Shown here: positions 1 to 8,207 of the stretch, piece after piece
How the letters are laid out: the number at the start of each line of letters is the position of its first letter
Numbering within the stretch: position 1 is the first letter of the stretch
Origin: Legionella rowbothamii
GTDB taxonomy: Bacteria; Pseudomonadota; Gammaproteobacteria; Legionellales; Legionellaceae
Direction: 5' to 3'
NCBI RefSeq assembly: GCF_900639985.1
Contig: NZ_CAAAIM010000002.1
Span: forward strand, 186,001 to 250,000
DNA: 64,000 nt
Notes under the pieces: generated by a model
Database searches by the model: none
What the model was told of the DNA's origin: nothing
What the model saw: the letters and a program-made list of their open reading frames with translations, nothing else
Program-made: the position numbers and the translations under genes

Positions 1-1202
1 CATTCCTAGGAAAAGAGAGATTGCAAATCAAGGACTATACACCGAATCCCCAGGTTAATTGGGAAAAAATACTTGGAGTATTAACGGAATGTGAAAGCAA
101 AACAAAAAATATTTATCAACATCAGAATATATTTAGCCTTCAAGTATATAATTATTTTTATCGGTACTTATTGACCATTTTAATTGCCGAGAAATATCTT
201 GAGCTCAAAGATGCAAAAGCATTCAATAAGCATTCAGCTGAGCGTAGACTTTTATTGGATAAACATTTCTCTTCCCTCCTTGAATGGTTTACTCCTTACC
301 AGAAGAATGTAGCAGAATTAAAAGAGTTCGTGCTTCCTCAGCCACTAGTAGAGTCGCAAATAGTGAAGAGTTATGAGGCAGATACTGCTACTAAATTATA
401 CAAAAATTATGTGCAAACGATTAACAAGACAAGTTTCTATAAATTGCATGCTGATATACCTGCTTATAACCAATGGGTAGATGTTCTTTCTGCTCTTGAA
501 CGAGCCGAGATCGTTATGCTGCATAATTTATATGATAAGAGTTTAAATGCAGATGGTTGTTATCGCTATTTAGCGGCTCTTGCGGGAGCGGAGAAATATC
601 TTGGCAGCACAAAGAAAGATAAACTACAAAGGAGGGCTCAGGTACATGAGCACTTAACCTGTGTAATTGAAACGGTGAAATTAATACAAGCAAAAGAACC
701 TTCATTAATTTCGCTAACAATACCTTCATCAAGGACGGTTCGTGAGACAGTAAGCTCTTCTGTCCCAAAAGAAAGACAGGAGCTTTATCGTGATGAGAAA
801 TTAACTTCGGTTCTAAAAAAGATAGAGGATTATGCGAATTTCCTAAAAAGAGATCCTCGCAATCACTCTTTTTTTGGCACAAGCCTTCGTGTCTCTAATA
901 AAGGGCAAATGCTGTTAGATTTTGTAACGGATATTCAAAATGCAACGGACTTAAGCGCAATTAAAAAGATTATTCATGATTTCGATCTGCAGCAAAATAA
1001 ATACCTCCATTATAAAGCTATTTTCTCATTAGGGCAGAATGCAACCACCCTCTATTTTAATTCATTTATGAGCAATATCGGTTGCGCTACACGTCTGCGA
1101 ACAACAACCATTACATTAATCGATGAACTTCGAGCACTGATTAATGATTTGAAGGATATTTCCCTAAGCAGCCCCCATCGGGCTAGCTCTAATATAATGT
1201 AG
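1..1202 (+). CDS. Orphan helical protein, probably 5'-partial
   Basis: I do not recognise this protein of about 400 residues. The reading frame is open to the left window edge, so the gene probably begins outside; a TTG at 21 is the only candidate start inside and lies behind a weak purine stretch. The sequence is rich in Lys, Leu, Tyr and Ala with long predicted helices. It has no signal peptide, no clear membrane segment and no catalytic motif that I can name. Helical, Lys-rich orphans of this sort are common in Legionella genomes, where some are Dot/Icm substrates; that link is only an inference. It stands alone and is followed by a U-tailed hairpin. Confidence 0.6.
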   Translation, partial: FLGKERLQIKDYTPNPQVNWEKILGVLTECESKTKNIYQHQNIFSLQVYNYFYRYLLTILIAEKYLELKDAKAFNKHSAERRLLLDKHFSSLLEWFTPYQKNVAELKEFVLPQPLVESQIVKSYEADTATKLYKNYVQTINKTSFYKLHADIPAYNQWVDVLSALERAEIVMLHNLYDKSLNADGCYRYLAALAGAEKYLGSTKKDKLQRRAQVHEHLTCVIETVKLIQAKEPSLISLTIPSSRTVRETVSSSVPKERQELYRDEKLTSVLKKIEDYANFLKRDPRNHSFFGTSLRVSNKGQMLLDFVTDIQNATDLSAIKKIIHDFDLQQNKYLHYKAIFSLGQNATTLYFNSFMSNIGCATRLRTTTITLIDELRALINDLKDISLSSPHRASSNIM

Positions 1203-1259
1203 CCCGTGGTTGTAATTAAGCGGTAGGTACTTAAGGTTTTCTTGCTAAATAAGATGCTC

Positions 1260-1298
1260 AGATTAACGTGGTTAAGCCGGGGTAACTCGGTTTTTTCT
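1260..1298 (+). terminator. U-tailed hairpin after the orphan gene
   Basis: An imperfect inverted repeat around a CGTGG...CCGGGG core is followed directly by six T residues. It lies 58 bases past the stop of the upstream gene. The same element, with a better stem, recurs at 32515-32551, which supports a real dispersed terminator. Confidence 0.55.
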
Positions 1299-1370
1299 AC
1301 ACTATAGGCAATGCTCTTAGCCTAGTGATGCTTAATTATGCGCAATCAAGTTTTCCTTTGCTGTCTTATG

Positions 1371-2579
1371 TTAAGCTCGTAAATAAAGATGTTCAAATCC
1401 TGAAAACGATAAACTATGATGTTTTCTCAATGCCGACTTTTCAGCATCCAAACTCAAATTAGGATAGCGTTCCAGTAAGGTTTTAAAAATATGATGCATT
1501 TCAATACGCGCTAATTTCGCACCTAAACAAAAATGACTGCCATAACCATAACTAAAATGTTGCGCTTTTCTCTCCGCAAGGTTAATGCCATCAGGTTGAT
1601 TAAAATAATGAGGATCACGATTAATCGCATGGGTTGAAATGAAAATAACTTTACCTTGCTCAATTAATTGATCACCGAGCATGGTATTGTTTTTGGTCAC
1701 CCGGAAAATAAAGGTTACCGCAGGATCAAGGCGATTACATTCTTCAATATAAGCATCAAGAGCGTGCATATTTTGTCGGACTTCACTCCATAAGCCTGGG
1801 ATGCTTAATAGGATAAAAAGGTTATTACACAGTTGATCAGTGGTGGTGACTTGTCCTGCAACCAACATCATAATGGCTTGAGAAATAATCTCTTCATCAT
1901 TTAAACCAAAATGTGCTTGGTGTTCTAATAGGATACTCAAAAAATCATTACCCGGTTTGTGGCGTCTGTCGCTAATTAATTGAGCAAAATAATCATACAA
2001 GCATTGAGCACTGTGATTTACTTTAATCCCATCAGCATCAAGATAACTGGTCGAGCCACCAAAAAATTGAGTCATGTTATTCGACCAATGATAAAAATCC
2101 ATACGCTCCGCATCAGGGATAGCAAAAAGCTCCGCTAATGTGACCGATGGGATTTGTTGTGCCAGCTGGCTGACAAAATCAAAAGCTTGTTGCCCTTTAA
2201 ATTCCGTCAGACAGTGGTCAATGGTGTCTTGAATCAACGGCTGCAATTGTTCGAGAAAATTAGAGCTAAACCCATGATAACAAATCCGTCTTCTATCGGT
2301 ATGTTCTGGTGCATCACTCATCACCATCATTTTACTGACCACCTTAAAAAAGTCAGTAATCAAGGACAAATTCATTTCAGGCATACGTGAAATAAAGAAT
2401 GGGCTGCGGTCACAGCTAAAATCTTCACTCATCAACACCTGTTTTGCTAACTGATAGGAGCTAATAACCCAGAAATTTCCAGGGGCCCACCAAAAAAGGT
2501 CTCCCATTTCCCGTACATGAGTACTGAATTGTTCTGGAGTTGAGTTCTGCTTTAATTGCATTAAGGTATAGGCGGTCAT
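1371..2579 (-). CDS. Cytochrome P450
   Basis: A soluble bacterial class I P450 of 402 residues, the usual family length. The haem-ligand loop FSYGYGSHFCLG carries the axial Cys at about residue 351, the I-helix oxygen-activation segment AGQVTTTD is present, and a K-helix ExxR reads EECNR. No redox partner is encoded beside it. Its ATG overlaps the stop of the upstream dioxygenase gene by four bases (ATGA), so it is translationally coupled as third gene of the isonitrile operon. By analogy with yeast DIT2 and the xanthocillin P450, both partnered with Dit1/PvcA-type enzymes, it probably oxidises or couples the isonitrile product; the exact reaction cannot be read from sequence. Confidence 0.93.
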   Translation of the reverse strand: MTAYTLMQLKQNSTPEQFSTHVREMGDLFWWAPGNFWVISSYQLAKQVLMSEDFSCDRSPFFISRMPEMNLSLITDFFKVVSKMMVMSDAPEHTDRRRICYHGFSSNFLEQLQPLIQDTIDHCLTEFKGQQAFDFVSQLAQQIPSVTLAELFAIPDAERMDFYHWSNNMTQFFGGSTSYLDADGIKVNHSAQCLYDYFAQLISDRRHKPGNDFLSILLEHQAHFGLNDEEIISQAIMMLVAGQVTTTDQLCNNLFILLSIPGLWSEVRQNMHALDAYIEECNRLDPAVTFIFRVTKNNTMLGDQLIEQGKVIFISTHAINRDPHYFNQPDGINLAERKAQHFSYGYGSHFCLGAKLARIEMHHIFKTLLERYPNLSLDAEKSALRKHHSLSFSGFEHLYLRA

Positions 2580-3328
2580 AATATTTGGATCCTTCGTAAA
2601 TGTCGTGGGCTATGGCACTGAAAGGCATTGCGCCCATGAAGCAAAGAAAAATTATCGGCAATCAAAAAATCACCGGCTTGCCATTGATGTTGATACATAA
2701 ATTGTGGCTGCCGTAGGTGCTGGCTTAAAGAACTTAGAATTTGTTGCGATTCCGTGTCGCTTTTGCCATTGACTCGCACCGTTACTGGGTTTAAATAGTC
2801 TTCACCTACGGGTTCGGCAAAGCGTAAAATAATACGTTGCGTGTCTGGATGGTAATTAATTAAGTCACGTGTAATAGAACCGCCATAATGGGCAAGTTTT
2901 TCGGTATGAAAGTTTAAGGCATAATGGCGCCATTCTGTTTGTTGAGCAGCACTAGCCGCTTGCCAAGCTGCTTCCGTATTAATAAATACGGTTTCACCCC
3001 CGCTACCTATTTCGGGAGCGTGCAGACAGTTAAAAAACAAGAAACGAGGTTCTTGATGAAAGGCACCATCCCAATGCAAAGGCACATCCCCTTCGGTAAA
3101 GAGATAGTTTCTGGGGGCTGAGTCTACTTTCATTTCCATGACCGGGCCAAAATCCCAAGAAAGCAAGCGAGCTTGACTTTGACAGTAATTTACTAAGACA
3201 TCGCGCTCTAAATGATGGAAGCCACGTAACAGTATAATCTTATGCTCTGTTACTTGGTTGAGAATAGCTTCGAGAGAAAGCATGGTTAAACACCGTGGTT
3301 CTTTGGTTTGAATAATGTAGGGCTGCAT
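2576..3328 (-). CDS. pvcB: PvcB-like Fe(II)/2-oxoglutarate dioxygenase (TauD family)
   Basis: A TauD/TfdA-family oxygenase of 250 residues. The iron facial triad is visible as HWD in the VPLHWDGAFHQEP segment and a distal His in SLLHGRNAF, followed by the C-terminal Arg-rich RHLRRI that would hold 2-oxoglutarate. PvcB/IsnB enzymes convert the amino-acid isonitrile made by PvcA/IsnA to a vinyl isonitrile by oxidative decarboxylation. The neighbouring PvcA homologue, with a one-base stop/start overlap (TAATG), makes this assignment much stronger than TauD homology alone. Downstream it is coupled to the P450. Whether the substrate derives from tyrosine or tryptophan is not decided by the sequence. 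Confidence 0.85.
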   Translation of the reverse strand: MQPYIIQTKEPRCLTMLSLEAILNQVTEHKIILLRGFHHLERDVLVNYCQSQARLLSWDFGPVMEMKVDSAPRNYLFTEGDVPLHWDGAFHQEPRFLFFNCLHAPEIGSGGETVFINTEAAWQAASAAQQTEWRHYALNFHTEKLAHYGGSITRDLINYHPDTQRIILRFAEPVGEDYLNPVTVRVNGKSDTESQQILSSLSQHLRQPQFMYQHQWQAGDFLIADNFSLLHGRNAFQCHSPRHLRRIQIL

Positions 3329-4254
3329 TAGCTTGCCTCCAAAACGTAGTGATCTTCATCTAAGGTAGCTCCTAAACGCTCAGCTTCTTCGCGCTTGATT
3401 AATTGCCAGCCTTGAGCATCTTTTAGCAAAACATTATGCCAAGGCGTGCTCCAGCGGTTACTAGAAGGGATAAATTGAATGCCCATTTTGTTAGAACCGC
3501 AGGGTTGTGGGTGAATAGACAGGCGTATGGATTGGGAAAAATACTGAGTCAGTAATGCGGACCAGGCATTCGAACGACGCATTACTTCATAGGCAGTTTC
3601 CTTAGCTTGTTGCCGCACTTTATTTTTGCTTCGCTCAGGTTTTAGTACTAATTGATCTTCAATAATAAAGCGATGGATACCATTGAACTGATAGCGCCAC
3701 TGCGGTTCTTCGAGAATCTGTTGTTTTAGGTTTGCTAAAGATTGACCAAATTCCAGCATGAGTAATTCACGCATGCTTTGATAATTATGGCCGATATATA
3801 CCTCATCTAAGTTAAAGGTGGTTATATGATTCAGCCTATATTCGCTTATAATGTTTTGAATACCCTGCTGATATAAATCCACATCGGCATCATTGACCAA
3901 TACCAAATCATTAAATACCCGACCATCAGAACAAATAATTAATTTCACGCCTGGTTGATGAATTTTTTGCATGTTTTGGCATAACTGATTGAGTTGAGTT
4001 AAACCTATAATTTCGCCGCGATCGGGCTTGGCTGATAAAGTTTTTTGCCTGTTTGCTGACTTTGCCGGAAAGGCAGGAAGAATTAAGGTTAATATGCGCT
4101 CATCGCGAATTGCTTGCTGAATTTTGGCTTTTGGATGCCGGCTGCATAGGGGGCATTCAACGCCTTGGCATGTTTTTTCAGCATCTTCACTAATACGTCG
4201 TTGGTTCATGATTAGACTGAGCAGCTGTTGCGTCGTTTCTTCAATAACAGACAT
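3328..4254 (-). CDS. pvcA: PvcA/Dit1-family isonitrile synthase
   Basis: Isonitrile synthases replace the alpha-amino group of an aromatic amino acid with an isonitrile, using ribulose-5-phosphate as carbon donor. The 308-residue protein has the family hallmarks: the ILTLILPAFPAKSANRQKTL segment followed by KPDRGE, and SDGRVFNDLV followed by an acidic DADVDLY stretch. An N-terminal CPLC pair precedes them. It is the first gene of a three-gene operon (pvcA, pvcB, P450) and is preceded by a good AAGGAG site. The 91-base gap to the divergent lysR gene holds nested palindromes. This layout recalls pvc and ptxR in Pseudomonas aeruginosa, but there pvcC encodes a flavin monooxygenase in place of the P450. 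Confidence 0.9.
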   Translation of the reverse strand: MSVIEETTQQLLSLIMNQRRISEDAEKTCQGVECPLCSRHPKAKIQQAIRDERILTLILPAFPAKSANRQKTLSAKPDRGEIIGLTQLNQLCQNMQKIHQPGVKLIICSDGRVFNDLVLVNDADVDLYQQGIQNIISEYRLNHITTFNLDEVYIGHNYQSMRELLMLEFGQSLANLKQQILEEPQWRYQFNGIHRFIIEDQLVLKPERSKNKVRQQAKETAYEVMRRSNAWSALLTQYFSQSIRLSIHPQPCGSNKMGIQFIPSSNRWSTPWHNVLLKDAQGWQLIKREEAERLGATLDEDHYVLEAS

Positions 4255-4295
4255 AATTTTCTCCTTGTGTTAGTTAATTTCAGATTAGAGAAAAT

Positions 4296-4334
4296 CTTAA
4301 TAATTTGATAATATTAAGTTTTTATAAACTTAAT
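4296..4334. promoter_or_regulatory. Nested palindromes, likely LysR operator
   Basis: Between the divergent pvcA and lysR genes there is a perfect 9-bp inverted repeat, ATTAAGTTT at 4313-4321 and AAACTTAAT at 4326-4334. It is overlapped by a second pair, CTTAATA at 4296-4302 and TATTAAG at 4312-4318. The TTAAG-type half-sites sit just upstream of the lysR start, as expected for an autoregulated LysR operator serving both directions. Confidence 0.5.
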
Positions 4335-4345
4335 AAATAAATCTG

Positions 4346-5224
4346 ATGGATATTGATTTTGATGCTTTGCGCGTTTTTGTCTTAGTTGTGGAGCGTGGTG
4401 GATTTAATGCCGCGGCTCAAGCCTTATTTAAAAGCCAACCGGCAATTACCGCGGCGGTGAAAAAGTTGGAAGAGCAGCTTGGGATGCTACTTTTCGATCG
4501 CAATCAATATCGCCCAGCGCTCACTGAGGAGGGAATAAAATTACATCAACGTGCACAATCACTTATTGGACATTGGCATAATGTCAGTCAATTCGCAGAA
4601 CAATTGCAGGCACAACAAGAAAGCGATATTACCATTGCCATCGATGTATTTTTCCCGCTGGCTAGCCTTAAAAACCTCTTACAAGGCTGGATTAATCGGT
4701 TCCCAGGTACGCAATTTCACTTTCTTTCAGAGTCCTTGGGTGGGGCCTGCGAACGCTTATTGAGGAATCAGGCTGATTTAATTATCAGTGAAAATTTAAT
4801 TATGAAGAAGGCAGTAGAGGTCATCCCATTACGCACCGAACCGTTGGTCGCCGTAGCAGCACCAGAATTTATTGAGCGTTATCGTAAACAATTAGATGAT
4901 TTGGATACGCTTTCTGAATGCATGCAAGTAATTCTGCGCGATTCATCTCAATCTGATTTTTCTTTTGGCGTCCTTGAGCATGGCCACCACTGGACTGTTC
5001 GGGATGTGATGGCCAAGAAAGATATTATTGTTGCAGGCCTTGGCTGGGGGCGATTACCGCTTCATTTAATCACTCAAGAGCTTGCTGATGGACGTTTGCA
5101 TTATTTACAAGGAACCCATTTTGACCAACGCCTGGTTGTCATGGGCGCCATACGCTTACAAAAGCCAGCTCATGGGCCGATTGCTGAATGTTTATGGGCA
5201 GATTTAAACCTAAGAAAATTGTAG
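4346..5224 (+). CDS. LysR-family regulator of the isonitrile operon
   Basis: A 292-residue LysR-type regulator. Residues 1-65 form the winged helix-turn-helix (FNAAAQALFKSQPAITAAVKKLEEQLGMLLF), and the remainder is the periplasmic-binding-like effector domain. It is divergent from pvcA across 91 bases, the position of PtxR relative to pvc in Pseudomonas, so it probably controls the isonitrile genes in response to an unknown ligand. The ribosome site is weak; the ATG is chosen because the conserved N-terminus begins there. Confidence 0.88.
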   Translation: MDIDFDALRVFVLVVERGGFNAAAQALFKSQPAITAAVKKLEEQLGMLLFDRNQYRPALTEEGIKLHQRAQSLIGHWHNVSQFAEQLQAQQESDITIAIDVFFPLASLKNLLQGWINRFPGTQFHFLSESLGGACERLLRNQADLIISENLIMKKAVEVIPLRTEPLVAVAAPEFIERYRKQLDDLDTLSECMQVILRDSSQSDFSFGVLEHGHHWTVRDVMAKKDIIVAGLGWGRLPLHLITQELADGRLHYLQGTHFDQRLVVMGAIRLQKPAHGPIAECLWADLNLRKL

Positions 5225-5747
5225 TCTATAATGCGTAGGCGGGGCTTAAAAACCCCCAACAATCAGGGCTTGTGCTACTCCCGATGCTGGACTTGTCAGC
5301 CCAGCCCACATTCACCCCAAGAGGACATACTATTTTAGCGACAGAGAAGTCTCTTCATCCATCTCGCAATAATAGCGCTCTTTTGCCGCGGCAGCAATTT
5401 CTCGACATTTAGAAACACTGGATTCATAACCGCTAGAAAAACGGCTTTGACAATATGATCGCTTGCTCTCCAATAACTTGACGATGCCACTGTAATGTAT
5501 ATAGCAAATTCAGATGAATCTCAATTTAACCGCGTTCATTAAACGAACTTAAATTATCATGAAGAATAAAACTAGCTTATTAACACAAATAGCTGTAGTA
5601 TAAACACAGCTAGAAAATGTCTTTTTTACATTCTCCAAATCGTCGTTTTAATCATTTAATCCCTCGTACTGTAGTTTTTAATTTCTGACCAGTTTCGGCT
5701 ATTTTCGCCTATTAAAGGTATTTAAATTAAAATTTAAGGATATACAT
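5225..5747. other. Long intergenic region upstream of the cold-shock gene
   Basis: Apart from the minus-strand Cys-rich remnant (5330-5509), this stretch has no gene. The last 200 bases are very AT-rich and probably hold the promoter and a long 5' leader for the cold-shock gene, as is usual for cspA-type mRNAs. No specific motif can be assigned. Confidence 0.4.
5330..5509 (-). pseudogene. Cys-rich open frame without a start, probable gene remnant
   Basis: On the minus strand about 59 codons are open between a TGA and a TAG and read like real protein: five Cys, Ser/Arg-rich, with CREIAAAAKERYYCEMDEE near the end. No ATG or GTG is available in the frame. It is best read as the 3' fragment of a small, possibly periplasmic, Cys-rich protein. 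The family is not recognised. Confidence 0.35.
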
Positions 5748-5957
5748 ATGTCTAAAGCAGTAAATGGGATTGTCAAATGGTTTAACGAAGCGAAGGGTTT
5801 TGGTTTTATCGAGCAAGAATCTGGCCCGGATGTATTTGCCCACTTTAAAGAGATTGTAAGTTCTGGTTTTAAAACCCTTACAGAAGGTCAGCGAGTGCAA
5901 TTCGTTGTAACACAGGGTGCTAAAGGCCCTCAGGCACAGAGTATAACAGCCCTTTAA
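5748..5957 (+). CDS. Cold-shock protein, CspA family
   Basis: A single cold-shock domain of 69 residues, the full family length. RNP1 is visible as KGFGFI (about residues 17-22) and RNP2 as VFAHF (about 30-34), after the typical [11 protein letters not shown] opening. These proteins bind single-stranded RNA and DNA and act as RNA chaperones. AAGG lies eight bases before the ATG. It is monocistronic, with an AT-rich leader upstream and a strong hairpin just after the stop. Which csp paralogue it is cannot be told. Confidence 0.95.
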   Translation: MSKAVNGIVKWFNEAKGFGFIEQESGPDVFAHFKEIVSSGFKTLTEGQRVQFVVTQGAKGPQAQSITAL

Positions 5958-5970
5958 ATTTAAGATATTT

Positions 5971-6003
5971 GTACTACTACATCTCTTTGGGATGTAGTAG
6001 TAC
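5971..6003 (+). terminator. Perfect hairpin after the cold-shock gene
   Basis: A perfect 13-bp inverted repeat (GTACTACTACATC and its complement) with a 7-base loop begins 13 bases after the csp stop. There is no clear U-run, so it may terminate weakly or protect the 3' end of the mRNA. Confidence 0.6.
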
Positions 6004-6053
6004 CGATTCAATCGAACATATCAGAAAAGCACCATAAAAAATACCGCGAAGCA

Positions 6054-6503
6054 ATGCTATGGAAAGAATTTCCATTATTATCTTTCACAAACCCTCCCAA
6101 ATCACCCTCATCTATCTCAAGGCGGGCGAAGGCAATCGAAAGCAGCCCGAAGACTCCACAGATCAACGGAGTTTTTCTGGTACACGATTTGATTATCGCA
6201 TATAAAACTGACAGTAATTCTGAGGAAGCGATACAATTACAAGAACAGTTTAATCAACTCTCTGGCCATAACATACTGGAAAATATTATTGATTTCGATA
6301 AAACTGATTTGGATGCGAAGGAAGTAAGAACACCATCCTCTAAATATCATATGTCCAATAAGTTATTAATTGGGAATCAATTTTATAAAAAATACATTCA
6401 TATAAATGTGCATAGGATCATTAAAATCGACTTTATAAATAAGAAGGTAATAGATAGGAATAAGAGAATCCAGCAGAACAAAACTTTGAACCCTAGGGTT
6501 TAG
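6054..6503 (+). CDS. Hypothetical protein
   Basis: A 149-residue frame with no recognised domain. The N-terminal 35 residues are Pro/Ser-rich, the middle is acidic, and the C-terminus is rich in Lys, Ile and Asn. The ribosome site is poor and there is no operon partner, so it may be a lineage-specific orphan or a chance frame. It has no membrane segment or signal peptide. Confidence 0.35.
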   Translation: MLWKEFPLLSFTNPPKSPSSISRRAKAIESSPKTPQINGVFLVHDLIIAYKTDSNSEEAIQLQEQFNQLSGHNILENIIDFDKTDLDAKEVRTPSSKYHMSNKLLIGNQFYKKYIHINVHRIIKIDFINKKVIDRNKRIQQNKTLNPRV

Positions 6504-6956
6504 GTGGGGGGCAAACGTGTCAGTTCAGGCTTCCCACAATTAAAGTGATATAGCACAACGCTGACAACAGAACGCTCTCCATAAAAAGCTTATCGGTTCA
6601 AACATTTTGTACTGCTGGCTGTAATTAAGTATAGCACTTGAATTGAATGGTAATAGATTTTAGTAATTATTTTATCTGTTAATGATTTAAACCTAAATCT
6701 TCTTTGCGACAAAAAGTATAGATAAACCACCGTGTTAATGAACGCATTAATTTTTGTATTAAAATTGATCTTTAGTGGGTTTTATCGGTTTAAAAAAGTG
6801 TTTCAATTAAATATTGTATAATTTATAGCAACGAAACGTTTTATTGAGCTGAGTTGCATTATCATAGGTAAGTCTTTAAGGTCATAATCCGCATACCTAC
6901 ATTAACAGTACTTCTAGTCTATAATTTAGTTAATAAGGATATTTTGGAATGATAAT
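6504..6956. other. AT-rich gap with no recognisable feature
   Basis: This 453-base stretch is strongly AT-rich with short frames only. I see no RNA gene, no transposon end and no convincing coding remnant. The part nearest 6957 presumably carries the promoter of the small secreted protein. Confidence 0.4.
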
Positions 6957-7172
6957 ATGAGACACTTTTTCTTATCCCTAATAATATTTTTATGTTTTAA
7001 TGGTTCCGTTTATGCTTCTGCGTTTTGCGATGGATTTAGTGAGGGTTACAAGACAGTGAAAGGAGATATGGTAATCGTTCCAATATGTCCTATAGAACCT
7101 ATTACACCTATTGGTAGTACTTCTTTTCGAGAAGGTATAAAAGCAGGGATAGCTGCTGCGCAAGAAAATTAA
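6957..7172 (+). CDS. Small secreted protein with CPxxPxxP motif
   Basis: A 71-residue precursor. Residues 1-20 form a Sec signal peptide (hydrophobic LSLIIFLCF core, likely cleavage after VYA). The mature part of about 50 residues has two Cys and the pattern CDGFSEGYKT, VPICPIEPITPIG and FREGIKAGIAAA. I associate that GF-EGY, CP-x-P and F-xGIxAG arrangement with a small, widely distributed, uncharacterised periplasmic family; this is from memory. The function is unknown. It stands alone. Confidence 0.7.
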   Translation: MRHFFLSLIIFLCFNGSVYASAFCDGFSEGYKTVKGDMVIVPICPIEPITPIGSTSFREGIKAGIAAAQEN

Positions 7173-7378
7173 AAAATATCAAAGGAGTACATCCAATTGA
7201 TAGGTTAATCGGTCTCCAAAAAACAACGCGTGGCCATGATACGTCGAATTGATGGGCTCAATTTTTATATACAACTGAATGGTTAATTCAACTTAGGTCA
7301 ACTTTTATTTTAAAAAAAAACGGTCTATCAAAGCGAGAAGCATTCAATCGAGATTTATTCATCATAAATACATGTTTT

Positions 7379-7705
7379 GTGTTTTCTCATTTATTATTCA
7401 TATTAACTCAATATAAAAATAGTGATGTATTAGGTTGGTGGCCATTAATTCTTTATTATATATTTATAATAGGTTTTGTATTCGCTCTTTTATTTGCACT
7501 TGGGGCAATGATATTGGACGAACATACAAAATACACATTGGTATTTTCTAAAATTTTAATCATCATATTATTTGTTCTTAGTATAATGTCTATTTATTAC
7601 CCGGGTGCGTTTTTTTCTAGATCGAGTTTCTTCTATGTTATTTTATTTATATTATTAATTGGTAACTTTGCTTGGTGCTTCACAAATAAGTTAATAAAGA
7701 AATGA
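7379..7705 (+). CDS. Small membrane protein
   Basis: A 108-residue, very hydrophobic protein with three predicted transmembrane helices (about residues 20-45, 55-73 and 82-100) and a Lys-rich C-terminus. No family is recognised. The GTG at 7379 is the first usable start, but the frame stays open upstream to 7253 with no canonical start, so the gene may have lost its true N-terminus. It lies just outside the transposon end at 7782. Confidence 0.45.
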   Translation: MFSHLLFILTQYKNSDVLGWWPLILYYIFIIGFVFALLFALGAMILDEHTKYTLVFSKILIIILFVLSIMSIYYPGAFFSRSSFFYVILFILLIGNFAWCFTNKLIKK

Positions 7706-7781
7706 GGGAGGATCACCCTATCCTGGTGGGCATTTGAATAGATATGGGGTCTTTCCATTGAATACAAACGGAATTAAAATA

Positions 7782-7820
7782 GGGGTGTGACAAGCATTGG
7801 AACGAAAAGGTACTCAAAGC
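7782..7820 (+). repeat. Terminal inverted repeat of a Tn3-family transposon
   Basis: The stretch begins GGGGT, then TGAC, then TGGAACGAAAA. By my recollection of the 38-bp Tn3 end, about 22 of the first 27 positions agree. GGGG faces outwards (left), and the stop of the tnpA remnant at 7830 lies just inside, exactly the Tn3 arrangement. The opposite end is missing. Confidence 0.6.
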
Positions 7821-7829
7821 AAAATATCC

Positions 7830-8174
7830 CTAGGCTAGCTCTTCAGCGACATTTAGCGGTCTTAGTTGTCCATCTGCCACGACTTTTGGCAACATAAATG
7901 AAAAATGCCAAAAAAAATTAATATGCTTCCGTCCCAATGGTGATAAACGTGCTTCATTTTCCTCTTTTATTACTTCACCTTGCGCACGCAAGTAATCTAA
8001 CGCAGACTGTATGTAAACTGTATTCCACAACACTATCGCATTGGTAGCTAATCCAAGTACGTTGAGTTGATCCTCTTGTTCTTCTCGATATTTTTCATAA
8101 ATTTCACCTCGGCGACCATGATATACGGTTCGCGCTAAACTGTGGCGACTTTCGCCTTTACTGCCCTTCACCAA
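7830..8174 (-). pseudogene. tnpA: C-terminal fragment of a Tn3-family transposase
   Basis: About 114 codons match the C-terminal end of the roughly 1000-residue Tn3-type DDE transposase. Visible landmarks are KGESRHSLARTVYHGRRGEI, the family-wide NAIVLWNTVY segment, LSPLGRKHIN and the terminal GQLRPL. The catalytic residues are upstream and absent. The fragment begins close to the tatB stop, so the element's remaining DNA has been deleted to that point. The stop codon sits ten bases from the recognisable terminal repeat at 7782-7820. It is a transposon scar, not an active element. Confidence 0.85.
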
Positions 8175-8207
8175 ATTTAGTCCAAAACATAATTTTATCT
8201 CATAAAC

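Noticed and set aside
4296..4318. Fur or PmrA box in the pvcA-lysR gap
   Set aside because: A GATAAT and a CTTAAT hexamer are present, but the spacing of repeats does not fit either consensus. A LysR operator is more economical.
7746..7781. Second Tn3-like end starting GGGGTC just outside the first
   Set aside because: Only the first six bases and a CGGAA stretch agree, with different spacing. The better match at 7782 explains the transposase remnant.
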